In this document: one piece after another, positions 8,631-18,163 of the stretch
Layout of the letters: every line of letters starts with the position of its first letter
Numbering within the stretch: the first letter of the stretch is position 1
From: Flavobacterium gillisiae
GTDB lineage: Bacteria; Bacteroidota; Bacteroidia; Flavobacteriales; Flavobacteriaceae
Assembly (NCBI RefSeq): GCF_900107635.1
Contig: NZ_FNRD01000005.1
Span: 206,420 to 270,419, forward strand
Direction: 5' to 3'
DNA: 64,000 bases
Made by a program: the position numbers and the translations under genes
The notes under the pieces: generated by a model
Databases searched by the model: none
What the model was told of the DNA's origin: nothing
What the model saw: the letters and a program-made list of their open reading frames with translations, nothing else

Positions 8631-8982
8631 TTGACTTTGTTGTTTACGAGATTCTAATGTCATTAGTGCCCGCAGTCGAGCGTCAAATGTTTGAAGAAGT
8701 CGTAAAAACAAAAGCTGTTTGAGCGTAGCGAGTTTTTTTGTTTTAGACTTCGAAAACTAATTTGACCGACGAGGGAGCGGAAGAGTTGATTTTTTTGTTT
8801 CTTTTTTGATCAAGCAAAAAAGAAAATTATGAAAAGGAAATTGATCAATTTTAAAAAAAGCAACGTTGAAAGTAAAAGTCAAACTGACTCATAAAAAAAT
8901 TTAACGTAATATATTAATTAACAATACATAATATCCATACAATCTAATAGTTACCAAATTTAATCATTTAAAAAATCTGAAT
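8631..8982. repeat. Long imperfect palindrome inserted between nqrA and nqrB
   Basis: This 352-bp gap holds no gene. From about 8681 to 8768 the two sides form an extended imperfect palindrome: GTCAAAT pairs with ATTTGAC, GAAGTC with GACTTC, and AAAACAAAA with TTTTTTTGTTTT, around the centre GCTGTTTGAGCGTAGCGAG. A further CGAGGGAGCGGAAG and TTTTGATCAAGCAAAAAAG stretch follows. Nothing here encodes a transposase, so it would be a non-autonomous intergenic repeat. The other nqr genes are separated by no more than 32 bp. Confidence 0.55.
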
Positions 8983-10164
8983 TTGAAGCCACTTAGAAAC
9001 TTACTGAACAATCTCAAACCTAATTTTGAAAAAGGGGGAAAACTAGAAAAATTCTATCCCGCATTTGATGCGTTTGAAACCTTCCTATTTGTACCCAATC
9101 ATACTACAAAAAGCAAGGGAACACACGTACGCGATGCTATCGATTTGAAACGCACGATGATATTAGTGGTTCTATCTTTAGTTCCCTGTTTATTATTTGG
9201 GATGTGGAATATTGGTTACCAACACCACCATGCTTTCGGAATTACGAATGTTTCTCTAATGGATAATTTTGTTTTTGGAGCCATCAAAGTACTACCCTTA
9301 ATTATAGTTTCTTACGGAGCAGGATTGACGACGGAGTTCATTTTTGCCATTATTCGAAAACATACTATCAATGAAGGCTTTTTAGTTTCAGGGATGTTGA
9401 TTCCGCTCATAATGCCCATAGATGTCCCGTTGTGGATGCTGGCGGTCGCGACGATATTTGCCGTTATTATAGGTAAAGAAGTTTTTGGTGGAACAGGAAT
9501 GAATATTTTAAACCCTGCGCTTACCGCTAGAGCGTTTCTATTTTTTGCATATCCAAGCAAAATGTCGGGAAACGAAGTTTGGATAAACACGAGTACTGAC
9601 AAAGGACAAGCCGTTGTTGATGCGTATAGTGGCGCAACTCCATTAGGCGATGCTGCAGCTGGTTTTGCTGATAAAATTCCGAGCATGATGGAATCCTTCA
9701 TCGGTATTATTCCTGGTTCTGTAGGGGAAACATCTACGCTTGCTTGCTTGATTGGAGCTGGTATTTTATTATATACCGGAATTGGTAGTTGGCGAATAAT
9801 GGCCTCGGTTTTTGCAGGTGGATTTTTGATGGCTGTAATCTTTAATTTCTTTGGATTGAATACGTTAATGCAAATTAGTCCACTACATCATTTAGTATTA
9901 GGAGGATTTGCATTTGGCGCAATTTTTATGGCCACAGATCCAGTGAGCGCGACACAAACAAATACTGGAAAATACATATATGGATTTTTAATAGGACTGC
10001 TGGCAATTCTCTTTCGAGTTTTTAACCCCGCTTACCCTGAAGGAATGATGTTAGCGATTTTATTTATGAATGTAATGGCACCTTTAATAGACCATTATGT
10101 TGTAGAAGCAAATATCAAAAGAAGACTAAAAAGAGTTAATCCAATACATAATCAAAATGGATAA
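8983..10164 (+). CDS. nqrB: Na+-translocating NADH:quinone reductase subunit B
   Basis: A 393-residue polytopic membrane subunit that carries covalent FMN and forms part of the Na+ path. The flavinylation motif is DAYSGAT (Asp213-Thr219), with Thr219 the expected attachment residue, modified by ApbE (gene at 13687). Family hallmarks are MKPLRNLLNNLKPNFEKGGK at the N-terminus, GKEVFGGTGMNILNPALTAR and FMATDPVSATQTNTGKYIYG. The start codon is TTG at 8983; the following residues match the usual NqrB N-terminus, so the TTG start is credible. It overlaps nqrC by 8 bp. Confidence 0.96.
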   Translation: MKPLRNLLNNLKPNFEKGGKLEKFYPAFDAFETFLFVPNHTTKSKGTHVRDAIDLKRTMILVVLSLVPCLLFGMWNIGYQHHHAFGITNVSLMDNFVFGAIKVLPLIIVSYGAGLTTEFIFAIIRKHTINEGFLVSGMLIPLIMPIDVPLWMLAVATIFAVIIGKEVFGGTGMNILNPALTARAFLFFAYPSKMSGNEVWINTSTDKGQAVVDAYSGATPLGDAAAGFADKIPSMMESFIGIIPGSVGETSTLACLIGAGILLYTGIGSWRIMASVFAGGFLMAVIFNFFGLNTLMQISPLHHLVLGGFAFGAIFMATDPVSATQTNTGKYIYGFLIGLLAILFRVFNPAYPEGMMLAILFMNVMAPLIDHYVVEANIKRRLKRVNPIHNQNG

Positions 10165-10888
10165 AGACAGCAACAAAGCCACGTTTATTTTTTCCTCTGT
10201 TATGGTGGTAGTTATTGCCGTACTGCTATCAGTAACCGCCATAAGTCTTGCACCCTATCAGGAGAAGAATGTTAGGATAGAAAAAATGAAAAACATACTA
10301 ACCAGTGTTTCGATTCCTACTGAAACTACAGGGACCGAAACTGCCTTTAATAAATACATTACGCAACAAATTGTATTGAATAATAAAGGCGAGCAAGTAA
10401 CAGGAAGTGTTACTGCATTTGACATTGACCTTAAAAAGGAATTAGATAAAGTTAAAATAGGAAAAGGAAATGAGCAGTTGTTTCCGCTATTCATTTGCAA
10501 TAAAGAGGGAAAATCATTTTACATTATTCCGATAAGAGGAAAAGGATTATGGGGACCTATATGGGGATTTATTTCTCTGGAAAGTGATATGAATACGGTT
10601 TACGGAGTCAGTTTTGGTCACAAAAGTGAGACTCCTGGATTGGGTGCCGAGATTGAAACACAAAAATTCCAACAGCAGTTTATTGGGAAGCAAATATTTG
10701 ATGAATCAGGCAAATTTGTTTCGGTTACCGCAATTAAAGGAGGTGCAAAACCAAATGATATGCATGGTGTTGATGCTATTTCGGGCGCAACAATAACGAG
10801 TAAAGGCGTATCTGAAATGTTTGAACGAACATTAAACAATTACATTCCCTATTTTAAAAAACAGGAAACAATAGCATTTACAAACTAA
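10157..10888 (+). CDS. nqrC: Na+-translocating NADH:quinone reductase subunit C
   Basis: A 243-residue subunit with one N-terminal membrane helix (about residues 9-30) and a periplasmic FMN-binding domain. The flavinylation motif DAISGAT ends at Thr212 (followed by ITSKGV), where ApbE attaches FMN. GHKSETPGLGAEIE is the other family signature. It starts inside the end of nqrB (8-bp overlap), consistent with translational coupling. Confidence 0.96.
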   Translation: MDKDSNKATFIFSSVMVVVIAVLLSVTAISLAPYQEKNVRIEKMKNILTSVSIPTETTGTETAFNKYITQQIVLNNKGEQVTGSVTAFDIDLKKELDKVKIGKGNEQLFPLFICNKEGKSFYIIPIRGKGLWGPIWGFISLESDMNTVYGVSFGHKSETPGLGAEIETQKFQQQFIGKQIFDESGKFVSVTAIKGGAKPNDMHGVDAISGATITSKGVSEMFERTLNNYIPYFKKQETIAFTN

Positions 10889-10899
10889 AATAACAGGAT

Positions 10900-11580
10900 A
10901 TGAGCAAAGAAACAATCGCAGTTCCTGCAAAACCAAAAAAGACAAAAGAGCCTTTATTTTCGCCAAAAAATAAAAGACTTTTATACGATCCCTTAAATGA
11001 TAATAATCCTATCACCGTTCAGGTATTGGGAATCTGTTCGGCATTGGCTGTTACCGTAAAAATGAAACCATCTATTGTGATGGCTCTCGCGGTAATCGTA
11101 GTTTGTGCCTTTTCGAATGTTATTATTTCATTTATTCGAAATATTATCCCAAATCGCATTCGGATTATCGTTCAATTAACGGTGGTTGCTGCGATGGTAA
11201 TTTTAGTAGATCAATTTTTAAAAGCTTTTGTATTTGACGTAAGTAAGCAGTTATCCGTTTTTGTTGGATTAATCATCACAAATTGCATCATCATGGGACG
11301 TTTGGAAGCTTTTGCAATGTCTAACAAACCTTGGCCTTCATTTTTAGATGGAATCGGTAACGGTTTTGGCTACGGTTTGATTTTGGTAATCGTTTCTATG
11401 ATTCGGGAACTATTTGGTTCAGGAGAACTGATGGGAAACCGTATCATTCCAGAGTCTATTTATAAGTTAGGTTATTTTAACAATAGTCTGGTCATCATGC
11501 CGCCTATGGCGCTAATCATTGTGGGGATTCTTATCTGGATTCAAAGAAGCCGAAATCAAAAATTAATTGAATCGAAATAA
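10900..11580 (+). CDS. nqrD: Na+-translocating NADH:quinone reductase subunit D
   Basis: A 226-residue integral membrane subunit of the NqrD/RnfE family, with about six hydrophobic segments. Signatures are DNNPITVQVLGICSALAVT, NCIIMGRLEAFAMSNKPW and DGIGNGFGYGLIL, including the conserved Asn-Cys that binds the intramembrane iron centre with NqrE. The N-terminus is extended and basic (KPKKTKEPLFSPKNKR), as is common in Bacteroidota. It lies 11 bp after nqrC. Confidence 0.96.
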   Translation: MSKETIAVPAKPKKTKEPLFSPKNKRLLYDPLNDNNPITVQVLGICSALAVTVKMKPSIVMALAVIVVCAFSNVIISFIRNIIPNRIRIIVQLTVVAAMVILVDQFLKAFVFDVSKQLSVFVGLIITNCIIMGRLEAFAMSNKPWPSFLDGIGNGFGYGLILVIVSMIRELFGSGELMGNRIIPESIYKLGYFNNSLVIMPPMALIIVGILIWIQRSRNQKLIESK

Positions 11581-11612
11581 TACTTTAATAAACACGATTT
11601 AAACATTTCATC

Positions 11613-12227
11613 ATGGAACACATCAATATATTTATAAAAGCGGTTTTTATTGAGAACATGATATTTGCCTATTTTCTAGGCATGTGTTCCTATTTGGCCA
11701 TTTCTAAAACCGTAAAAAGTGCTGTGGGGCTAGGACTTGCAGTGACTTTTGTATTATCTATCTCGGTTCCGGTTTGTTATCTATTAGAAAAATATGTCTT
11801 AAAAGCGGGAGCATTAGAATGGTTATCTACTGATTATAAGACTGTTGATATTAGTTTTTTAAGTTTTATAATGTTTATTGCAACAATTGCCTCTATTGTG
11901 CAATTAGTAGAGATGATTGTTGAAAAATATGCACCAGCATTGTACAGTTCTTTGGGGATATTCTTGCCGTTAATTGCGGTAAACTGTTCTATTCTAGGAG
12001 GAGCGTTATTTATGCAAGAAAGAGAATATGCCTCCTTGGGTGAAGCCACTGTTTTCGCCTTCGGTTCTGGTGTGGGATGGTTTCTAGCCATCGTTGCTTT
12101 ATCTGCTATTCGAGAAAAATTACGATATTCTAATGTACCTGGCCCTTTGAGAGGTTTAGGGATTACGTTTATTTTAACTGGATTAATGGCTATTGCATTT
12201 ATGAGCTTTATGGGGATTTCGTTATAA
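11613..12227 (+). CDS. nqrE: Na+-translocating NADH:quinone reductase subunit E
   Basis: A 204-residue polytopic membrane subunit of the NqrE/RnfA family. Signatures are [20 protein letters not shown] (conserved Cys for the membrane Fe centre), [20 protein letters not shown] (the second conserved Cys) and [20 protein letters not shown]. The length is standard. It sits 32 bp after nqrD in the operon. Confidence 0.96.
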   Translation: MEHINIFIKAVFIENMIFAYFLGMCSYLAISKTVKSAVGLGLAVTFVLSISVPVCYLLEKYVLKAGALEWLSTDYKTVDISFLSFIMFIATIASIVQLVEMIVEKYAPALYSSLGIFLPLIAVNCSILGGALFMQEREYASLGEATVFAFGSGVGWFLAIVALSAIREKLRYSNVPGPLRGLGITFILTGLMAIAFMSFMGISL

Positions 12228-12246
12228 ATCTATAATCAAATTGAAA

Positions 12247-13512
12247 ATGATAGTATTAGGTATTAATAGCACAACAATAATCAGTAGCGTAATTGTATTT
12301 TTACTCTTCAATTCGCTGCTTGTCTATATAATTCTGTTTGCCAAATCTAAGCTTACTCCTTCAGGATTAGTCAAGATAGTCATAAACAAAGAGGATGTGC
12401 TCGAAACTGAAGCAGGCTCAACACTACTTTCCACGCTGTCCAATAGAAAAATATTTCTACCCTCAGCCTGCGGTGGCGGTGGTACTTGCGGTATGTGTAA
12501 ATGCCAAATACTATCAGGTGGTGGTCAAATCCTCCCTACTGAAACGCCTTATTTTTCAAGAAAAGAGCAACAAGACAATTGGCGATTAGGTTGCCAAGTA
12601 AAAGTGAAGGAGGATATGGAAATTGTCATTCCTGCTAGCGTTATGGGTATCAAAAAATGGGAATGTGAAGTAGTTTCAAATGACAATGTCGCTACCTACA
12701 TCAAAGAATTTGTGGTTAAATTACCGGAAGGGGAATTTTTAGATTTTCAGTCAGGTTGCTATATTCAAATTGACGTCCCTGAATGCGAAGTGGATTTTAA
12801 AAATGATTTGTACAAAATTGATGATCGTTTCAAAGATGATTATGACAAATTTGGAATTTGGAATTTAAAAATGAAAAATCCAGAATCTATTTTTAGAGCT
12901 TATTCCATGGCAAACCATCCTGCGGAAGGAAATATCGTTATGCTCAACATTCGACTTGCAACTCCCCCATTTGACCGTAAAGTAGGTGGTTTTATGAAAT
13001 TAAATCCTGGAATTGCGTCTTCCTTTGTTTTTTCTCGAAAACCAGGTGACAAAGTTACTATTGCCGGACCTTTTGGAGATTTCCATATCAAGCCCACACA
13101 AAGAGAAATGATTTATATCGGCGGAGGAGCAGGAATGGCTCCGCTACGCTCCCATTTATTCCATCTTTTTCATACCGTAAAAGAAAGAAACAGAAAAGTG
13201 AGTTTTTGGTATGGAGGAAGATCTTCGAGAGAGGTTTTTTATACCGAGGAATTTAAGAAAATTGACAAAGAATTTCCAAATTTCGATTACAACGTCGCAC
13301 TATCTGAACCTCTACCTGAAGACAATTGGACGGGGGATACCGGTTTTATTCATAATGTATTGTTTGAAAATTATTTGAAACACCATGAAGCTCCAGAAGA
13401 CATTGAATATTATATTTGCGGCCCACCCATGATGAATGCGGCGGTCTTTAAAATGCTCGACGAACTAGGAGTTCCAGGAGAGAATATTGCATTTGATGAT
13501 TTTGGAGGTTAA
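12247..13512 (+). CDS. nqrF: Na+-translocating NADH:quinone reductase subunit F
   Basis: The NADH-oxidising subunit, about 421 residues. Domains in order are an N-terminal membrane helix (about 10-32), a 2Fe-2S ferredoxin domain with Cys75, Cys81, Cys84 and Cys116 (ACGGGGTCGMCKC then LGCQV), an FAD-binding domain (RAYSMANHP) and an NADH-binding domain (YIGGGAGMAPLRSH; YYICGPPMM). Electrons pass NADH to FAD to 2Fe-2S and then into the complex. A TTG six bases upstream (12241) is an alternative start adding Met-Lys; the ATG at 12247 is preferred. Confidence 0.95.
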   Translation: MIVLGINSTTIISSVIVFLLFNSLLVYIILFAKSKLTPSGLVKIVINKEDVLETEAGSTLLSTLSNRKIFLPSACGGGGTCGMCKCQILSGGGQILPTETPYFSRKEQQDNWRLGCQVKVKEDMEIVIPASVMGIKKWECEVVSNDNVATYIKEFVVKLPEGEFLDFQSGCYIQIDVPECEVDFKNDLYKIDDRFKDDYDKFGIWNLKMKNPESIFRAYSMANHPAEGNIVMLNIRLATPPFDRKVGGFMKLNPGIASSFVFSRKPGDKVTIAGPFGDFHIKPTQREMIYIGGGAGMAPLRSHLFHLFHTVKERNRKVSFWYGGRSSREVFYTEEFKKIDKEFPNFDYNVALSEPLPEDNWTGDTGFIHNVLFENYLKHHEAPEDIEYYICGPPMMNAAVFKMLDELGVPGENIAFDDFGG

Positions 13513-13686
13513 TAGGAATGATTCCAACATGAATTGAATGAGTTTGTGATTCATTAACCACGAAGGCTCAAAAATCAAAAAATAATCTATACCGTTTAAC
13601 ATATTCTTTTCGGTAAAACATTTATGCCTTAGCGTCTTTACTTAGTCTGTTCGCTTTCGCTTGGCTGTGGCAATAAAACATAATTT

Positions 13687-14694
13687 ATGCAAAAACTACT
13701 ATTTCTTCTTCTCTGCACTTTAGTGATGCTAACGAGTTGTACTTCCGCTAAAAAAGAAATCATAAAGCTCGAAGGAAATGCACAAGGAACTAGCTACCAT
13801 ATTACTTATCTGTCTGACGATGGCATTCTTTATCAAAAGGAAATAGATTCTCTGCTTGCAGATATTGATGGATCGATGTCTACCTGGATTCCGAATTCGA
13901 TTATTTCGAGAATAAACAAGAATGAAGAAAATGTTATTGTAGATGATTATTTCAAGACGGTTTTTAACAAATCTGTAGAAGTATCTGAAAAAACAGAAGG
14001 AAATTTTGATATTACAGTGGGGCCATTGGTAAACGCATGGGGTTTTGGACCAACATCAAAAAATACATTGAGTAAATCCCAAGTGGATAGTTTACTACAA
14101 TTGGTCAATTATAAAAAGGTGATTTTAAAGGATAACCAAATCGTAAAAGTAAATCCGGAGATTAAAATAGATTTCAATGCCATTGCACAAGGATATTCAG
14201 TAGACGTGATAGCAGATTTTCTTGAAAGGAAAGGAATAAACAATTACTTAGTCGAACTAGGAGGTGAAGTAAAAGCCAAAGGGAAAAAACTGAATGAAGA
14301 ATGGAAAGTAGGTATTGACCAACCTAGTGAAGAAACATCTACAGAAAGAAAACTAGAAGCAGTCGTAAACTTAAACAATAGAGCGCTAGCCACTTCTGGT
14401 AATTACCGAAAATTTTATATTGAGGGAAATCAAAAACTGTCGCACATCATTGATCCTAAAACGGGTTACCCTGCAAAACATAATTTACTAAGCACCACAG
14501 TAATCGCCGATGATGGAATTACAGCTGACGCTTATGCTACCGCTTTCATGGTGATGGGCTTACAAAAATCAATTAGCTTTTTGGAAAAAAACGAAAACTT
14601 AAAATTGGAGGTTTATTTTATTTATGACGAAAACGGAAAATGGAAAACTTATATTTCTGAAAGTTTAAAGAAACAGATAAAAGAATTGAATTAA
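13687..14694 (+). CDS. apbE: FAD:protein FMN transferase (ApbE lipoprotein)
   Basis: A 335-residue exported lipoprotein (lipobox LTSC, Cys18). ApbE cleaves FAD and attaches FMN by a phosphoester bond to a Thr in proteins with a DxxSGAT motif; the targets NqrB and NqrC are encoded just upstream. Family signatures are GTSYHITY, EGNFDITVGPLVNAWGFG, IDFNAIAQGYSVDVIADFL, LVELGGEVKAKG, ALATSGNYRKFY, SHIIDPKTGYPA and DDGITADAYATAFMVMG. It lies 174 bp after nqrF, so it may be transcribed separately. The last bases overlap the stop of the convergent gene at 14691. Confidence 0.94.
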   Translation: MQKLLFLLLCTLVMLTSCTSAKKEIIKLEGNAQGTSYHITYLSDDGILYQKEIDSLLADIDGSMSTWIPNSIISRINKNEENVIVDDYFKTVFNKSVEVSEKTEGNFDITVGPLVNAWGFGPTSKNTLSKSQVDSLLQLVNYKKVILKDNQIVKVNPEIKIDFNAIAQGYSVDVIADFLERKGINNYLVELGGEVKAKGKKLNEEWKVGIDQPSEETSTERKLEAVVNLNNRALATSGNYRKFYIEGNQKLSHIIDPKTGYPAKHNLLSTTVIADDGITADAYATAFMVMGLQKSISFLEKNENLKLEVYFIYDENGKWKTYISESLKKQIKELN

Positions 14695-14876
14695 GATTTA
14701 CATTTTTCCTGTGGTTTAGCGCCACAAATACCGCATGCCTCCCCATCGCCTTGTACCAATGGGTTATTACTACTGCAAGTACCTGAAAATCGTCCGTTTT
14801 TTTTCACTAAGATTTTGATGGCAATACCTGCCATTCCAATTCCTAGAAGTAGAATAGAAAGAAAAATAGTTGCCAT
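14691..14876 (-). CDS. nqrM: NqrM-like small Cys-rich membrane protein
   Basis: 61 residues: a single N-terminal membrane helix (about 3-24), then a short domain with four cysteines (Cys34, Cys48, Cys51, Cys59) in GTCSSN...ACGICGAKPQEKC. This arrangement matches NqrM (DUF539), a maturation factor needed to insert the iron centre held by the Cys of NqrD and NqrE. The position, convergent with apbE at the end of the nqr cluster with a 4-bp overlap, supports the assignment. The sequence is diverged from proteobacterial NqrM as I remember it, so the symbol is provisional. Confidence 0.6.
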   Translation of the reverse strand: MATIFLSILLLGIGMAGIAIKILVKKNGRFSGTCSSNNPLVQGDGEACGICGAKPQEKCKS

Positions 14877-14913
14877 AACGCATTTCTCTAAGTTAATATA
14901 AATTAAGGACCAA

Positions 14914-15348
14914 TTAAGCTTTAGTTCCGTGGATATAGGAATCTAAATGATCAATCGTATTTTTTTGTAATTCAATGATTGATTTCACCACATCACCAAT
15001 AGAAACAATTCCAATTACTTTTTCATCTAACAAAACAGGTAAATGTCTGACTCTTTTATTGGTAATTAAATCCATACAATAATCTAAATCATCCGTTGGT
15101 TTTACACTAACGATTTCTTTATCCATGATTTCATGAACAAAGGTATCCTTTGACGCTTTATCCTTCAAAACAATTTTTCGGGCATAATCTCTTTCAGACA
15201 ATATTCCTTTCAAATTATCATCTTCAATTACTAGAACAGCACCAACATTTTTTTCTCCCATTATTCTTAAAGCTTCATAAACCGTAATGGTAGAAAGTAT
15301 GGAATGAACTTCATTTCCTTTTTTGTTTAATATTTCGTTTACAGTCAT
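14914..15348 (-). CDS. CBS-domain pair protein
   Basis: About 144 residues made of two CBS domains (about 10-65 and 75-135), the adenosyl-nucleotide-sensing module. Typical strands are VGAVLVIEDDNLKGILSERDYARKIV and VRHLPVLLDEKVIGIVSIGDVVKSII. There is no attached effector domain, so it probably acts alone as a small regulator. The ATG at 15348 (MTVNEIL) is preferred over an in-frame ATG eight codons upstream, because family members begin there. Confidence 0.85.
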   Translation of the reverse strand: MTVNEILNKKGNEVHSILSTITVYEALRIMGEKNVGAVLVIEDDNLKGILSERDYARKIVLKDKASKDTFVHEIMDKEIVSVKPTDDLDYCMDLITNKRVRHLPVLLDEKVIGIVSIGDVVKSIIELQKNTIDHLDSYIHGTKA

Positions 15349-15372
15349 AATAGATGGTTTTATGTTATGCAT

Positions 15373-16141
15373 AAATTTAAGTAAAAAATAAGTAAAATGC
15401 TATGAATCCACATTAATTTTTTGTGTTAATACCAATAATTTAATATTATGAAACAACATTAAATCCTACAATTATATTTTTTTTATCAACATGAAGAAGA
15501 AATAGCTCAAAGAACTACTTCGCTTTATCGCCACAGATTCACCAATTAAAAAAGGTCCTCAATTCTCTCATAATTTGTGTTTTAATCTTAGTGCGCTTTG
15601 TTGCAATTGTATATTTACGTGTGCTTTACCACTTCATCACTTTTTAAAATAGGCAACAATACTTCCTATTTAGGCGTTCTTAAGTTAAAAGTGTTGCACT
15701 TTTTTTAGGAGGTCAAGCTATAATTTTGACAATAGAATCAAACTTTGCAGTTCCTGACGATTTGTAGGTGTGAAAAAAGGAGAGTTTAAACATTACTCAA
15801 AATTAAGTGATATTAGCCATAAAACGTTTTGCATGTTTAACTTACTTATTAGTAGTTAGTTAAATTAAAAAAGGTTAGAAAATAGAAATTAGAGGTTACA
15901 ATGTAGATGTTAGAGATTAGATATTAGTACGTAATGGTTTTTAATCTTGCCACTCCTCTCTCGTCTTTTTTCATTTTACTATATTCTTTTTTCCTTATTT
16001 TCACTCTTGATTCTATTTTATTGCTTGTACGAGTATCTAATTTTATCAAGAAATTTTATCATAATATTAGGAAATAAGCGCCTCAAAAAGCTGTAAATTG
16101 GCACAATAAATTAGAACTTTTGAATACTATTTATAAAAAAT
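15373..16141. other. Gene-free divergent spacer
   Basis: About 770 bp between the divergent CBS gene and porX. I find no credible gene. The part from about 15845 to 15960 is low-complexity, with repeated TTAGA/ATTAGA words (GAAATTAGAGGTTACAATG). Promoters for both flanking genes should lie at its two ends, but no clear TAnnTTTG box stands out. Confidence 0.4.
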
Positions 16142-17695
16142 ATGGATAAGATAAAAATACTTTGGGTAGACGATGAAATCGATTATTTGAAACCCCACAT
16201 ATTGTTCCTGGAAAAGAAAAACTACAGTGTCACTACTTGTAACAACGGTCGCGATGCGATTGATATATTTGAAAACGAGAATTTTGACATCGTTTTCTTA
16301 GATGAAAATATGCCCGGCATGAGCGGACTAGAAACACTCTCTGAAATGAAAGAGAAAAAATCTTCCGTTCCGATGATTATGATCACCAAAAGTGAGGAAG
16401 AATATATCATGGAGGAAGCTATAGGTTCTAAAATTGCCGATTACCTGATTAAACCGGTAAATCCGAATCAGATTTTATTGAGTTTGAAAAAGAACCTGGA
16501 TCATTCACGACTGATTTCGCAAAAAACGACCTTAGACTACCAAAAAGAATTTAGAAAAATCTCCATGGAAATGGCGATGGTAAATTCCTATGAAGACTGG
16601 GTAGAATTGTACAAAAAATTGATTTTTTGGGAGCTTAATCTGGAGAACATCAACGATCATGGAATGATTGAAATTTTGGAATCCCAAAAAGCAGAAGCCA
16701 ATTCGCAGTTTGGAAAATTTATCGAACGCAATTATGAGGACTGGTTTTTACCAAAAGCAGACAAACCCATTCAATCCCATACTTTATTTAGAGAATTAGT
16801 CGTTCCCGAAATTGTAAAAAAAGACAAACCTATTTTGTTTGTGGTGATTGATAATTTGCGCTACGACCAATGGAAAACCTTTGAAAGTGAGGTATCCAAC
16901 TATTATAAACTGGAAAAAGAGGTTCCTTACTTCTCTATTCTTCCCACGGCTACCCAATATGCTAGAAACGCTATTTTCTCTGGTTTAACGCCGCTAGAAA
17001 TGGAAAAACAGTTTCCGCAATATTGGAAAAATGATCCCGAAGAAGGTGGTAAAAACTTGTATGAAGCAGAGTTTTTATCGGCGCAATTGAAACGATTAGG
17101 ACTAAACATCAAGGAAGATTATTTCAAAATCACCAACTTGGCTGCCGGTAAAAAACTAGTGGAGAACTTCAAAGGATTAAGAGACAACGATCTGGTTACC
17201 GTAGTGTATAATTTTGTTGACATGCTATCACACGCCAAAACAGAAATGGACGTAGTTAAAGAACTTGCTTCCGATGATAAAGCCTATCGCTCATTGACCT
17301 TGAGCTGGTTCAAGAACTCGCCGCTATTGGAAATTATTCAACAAGCACAAAAACTGGGTTTCAAATTGATATTAACAACCGATCACGGAACCATTAATGT
17401 CAAAAACCCATCAAAAGTAGTGGGGGATAAAAACACCAGCCTTAATTTGCGTTACAAAACGGGGCGTAGCTTAACTTATGAGTACAAAGATGTTTATGCG
17501 GTCAAAGAACCAAAAAAAATAGGTTTACCTGCCATTAATATGAGTAGTTCTTATATTTTTGCAAAAAATGATTTGTTTCTGGCCTACGTAAATAACTTCA
17601 ATCATTATGTGAGTTATTACAGAAACACCTATCAGCACGGTGGGATTTCATTGGAAGAAATGATTATTCCGTTTTTGATTTTTAATCCGAAATAG
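16142..17695 (+). CDS. porX: PorX, type IX secretion response regulator with PglZ domain
   Basis: 517 residues. Residues 1-120 are a receiver domain with Asp10/Asp11, phospho-acceptor Asp54 (IVFLDENMPGMSG) and the conserved Lys in YLIKPVNP. Residues about 190-510 are an alkaline-phosphatase-fold PglZ domain, with metal-site segments FVVIDNLRYDQW, YNFVDMLSHAK and LTTDHGTI. PorX works with the sensor kinase PorY and the sigma factor SigP to control T9SS gene expression and gliding. The domain order and length match PorX exactly. It is followed after 47 bp by tsaE. Confidence 0.94.
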   Translation: MDKIKILWVDDEIDYLKPHILFLEKKNYSVTTCNNGRDAIDIFENENFDIVFLDENMPGMSGLETLSEMKEKKSSVPMIMITKSEEEYIMEEAIGSKIADYLIKPVNPNQILLSLKKNLDHSRLISQKTTLDYQKEFRKISMEMAMVNSYEDWVELYKKLIFWELNLENINDHGMIEILESQKAEANSQFGKFIERNYEDWFLPKADKPIQSHTLFRELVVPEIVKKDKPILFVVIDNLRYDQWKTFESEVSNYYKLEKEVPYFSILPTATQYARNAIFSGLTPLEMEKQFPQYWKNDPEEGGKNLYEAEFLSAQLKRLGLNIKEDYFKITNLAAGKKLVENFKGLRDNDLVTVVYNFVDMLSHAKTEMDVVKELASDDKAYRSLTLSWFKNSPLLEIIQQAQKLGFKLILTTDHGTINVKNPSKVVGDKNTSLNLRYKTGRSLTYEYKDVYAVKEPKKIGLPAINMSSSYIFAKNDLFLAYVNNFNHYVSYYRNTYQHGGISLEEMIIPFLIFNPK

Positions 17696-17742
17696 TCTAG
17701 TCAATAAAACTTAAGACCTTAAACTTTAAACAAATTTTTAAA

Positions 17743-18150
17743 ATGGAAATTACTTTTTCATTAGATGAAATCGAAAATACAGCACGTAAAATTGTTGCTG
17801 AAAAGCCAAATAAAGTGATTCTTTTTCACGGAGATATGGGGGCTGGAAAAACCACTTTTATCAAACAATTAGCCAAGGAACTCGGTGTAACGGAAGCAAC
17901 TAGCAGTCCAACCTTTTCTTTAGTTAACGAGTATCATACCGTTGACAATCAAGTTGTTTATCATTTTGATTTCTATAGATTAAAAAACGAAACTGAAGCA
18001 TTAGATATGGGAGCAGATGAATATCTATATTCTGGCAACTGGTGCTTTATCGAATGGGCAGAAAACATCCCAAACCTTATCCCAGATTCCCATTCCGTTA
18101 TTACAATTAAGGAACTAGTGGGCGGTAAACGTTTATTAGAATTAAGCTAA
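17743..18150 (+). CDS. tsaE: tRNA threonylcarbamoyladenosine biosynthesis ATPase TsaE
   Basis: A 135-residue cytoplasmic P-loop protein needed with TsaB, TsaD and TsaC/Sua5 to make t6A37 in ANN-decoding tRNAs. Walker A is HGDMGAGKTTF (about residues 29-39). SSPTFSLVNEY, HFDFYRLKNETEALDMGADEYL and CFIEWAENIP are family signatures. It lies between porX and a GNAT gene in the same direction (gaps 47 and 13 bp). Another enzyme of the same pathway is encoded at 31634-32254. Confidence 0.95.
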   Translation: MEITFSLDEIENTARKIVAEKPNKVILFHGDMGAGKTTFIKQLAKELGVTEATSSPTFSLVNEYHTVDNQVVYHFDFYRLKNETEALDMGADEYLYSGNWCFIEWAENIPNLIPDSHSVITIKELVGGKRLLELS

Positions 18151-18163
18151 ATCATCATCTATC

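Noticed and set aside
16142..17695. The PglZ domain at 16142 as part of a BREX system
   Set aside because: The receiver domain plus PglZ order is that of PorX, and no other BREX gene is nearby.
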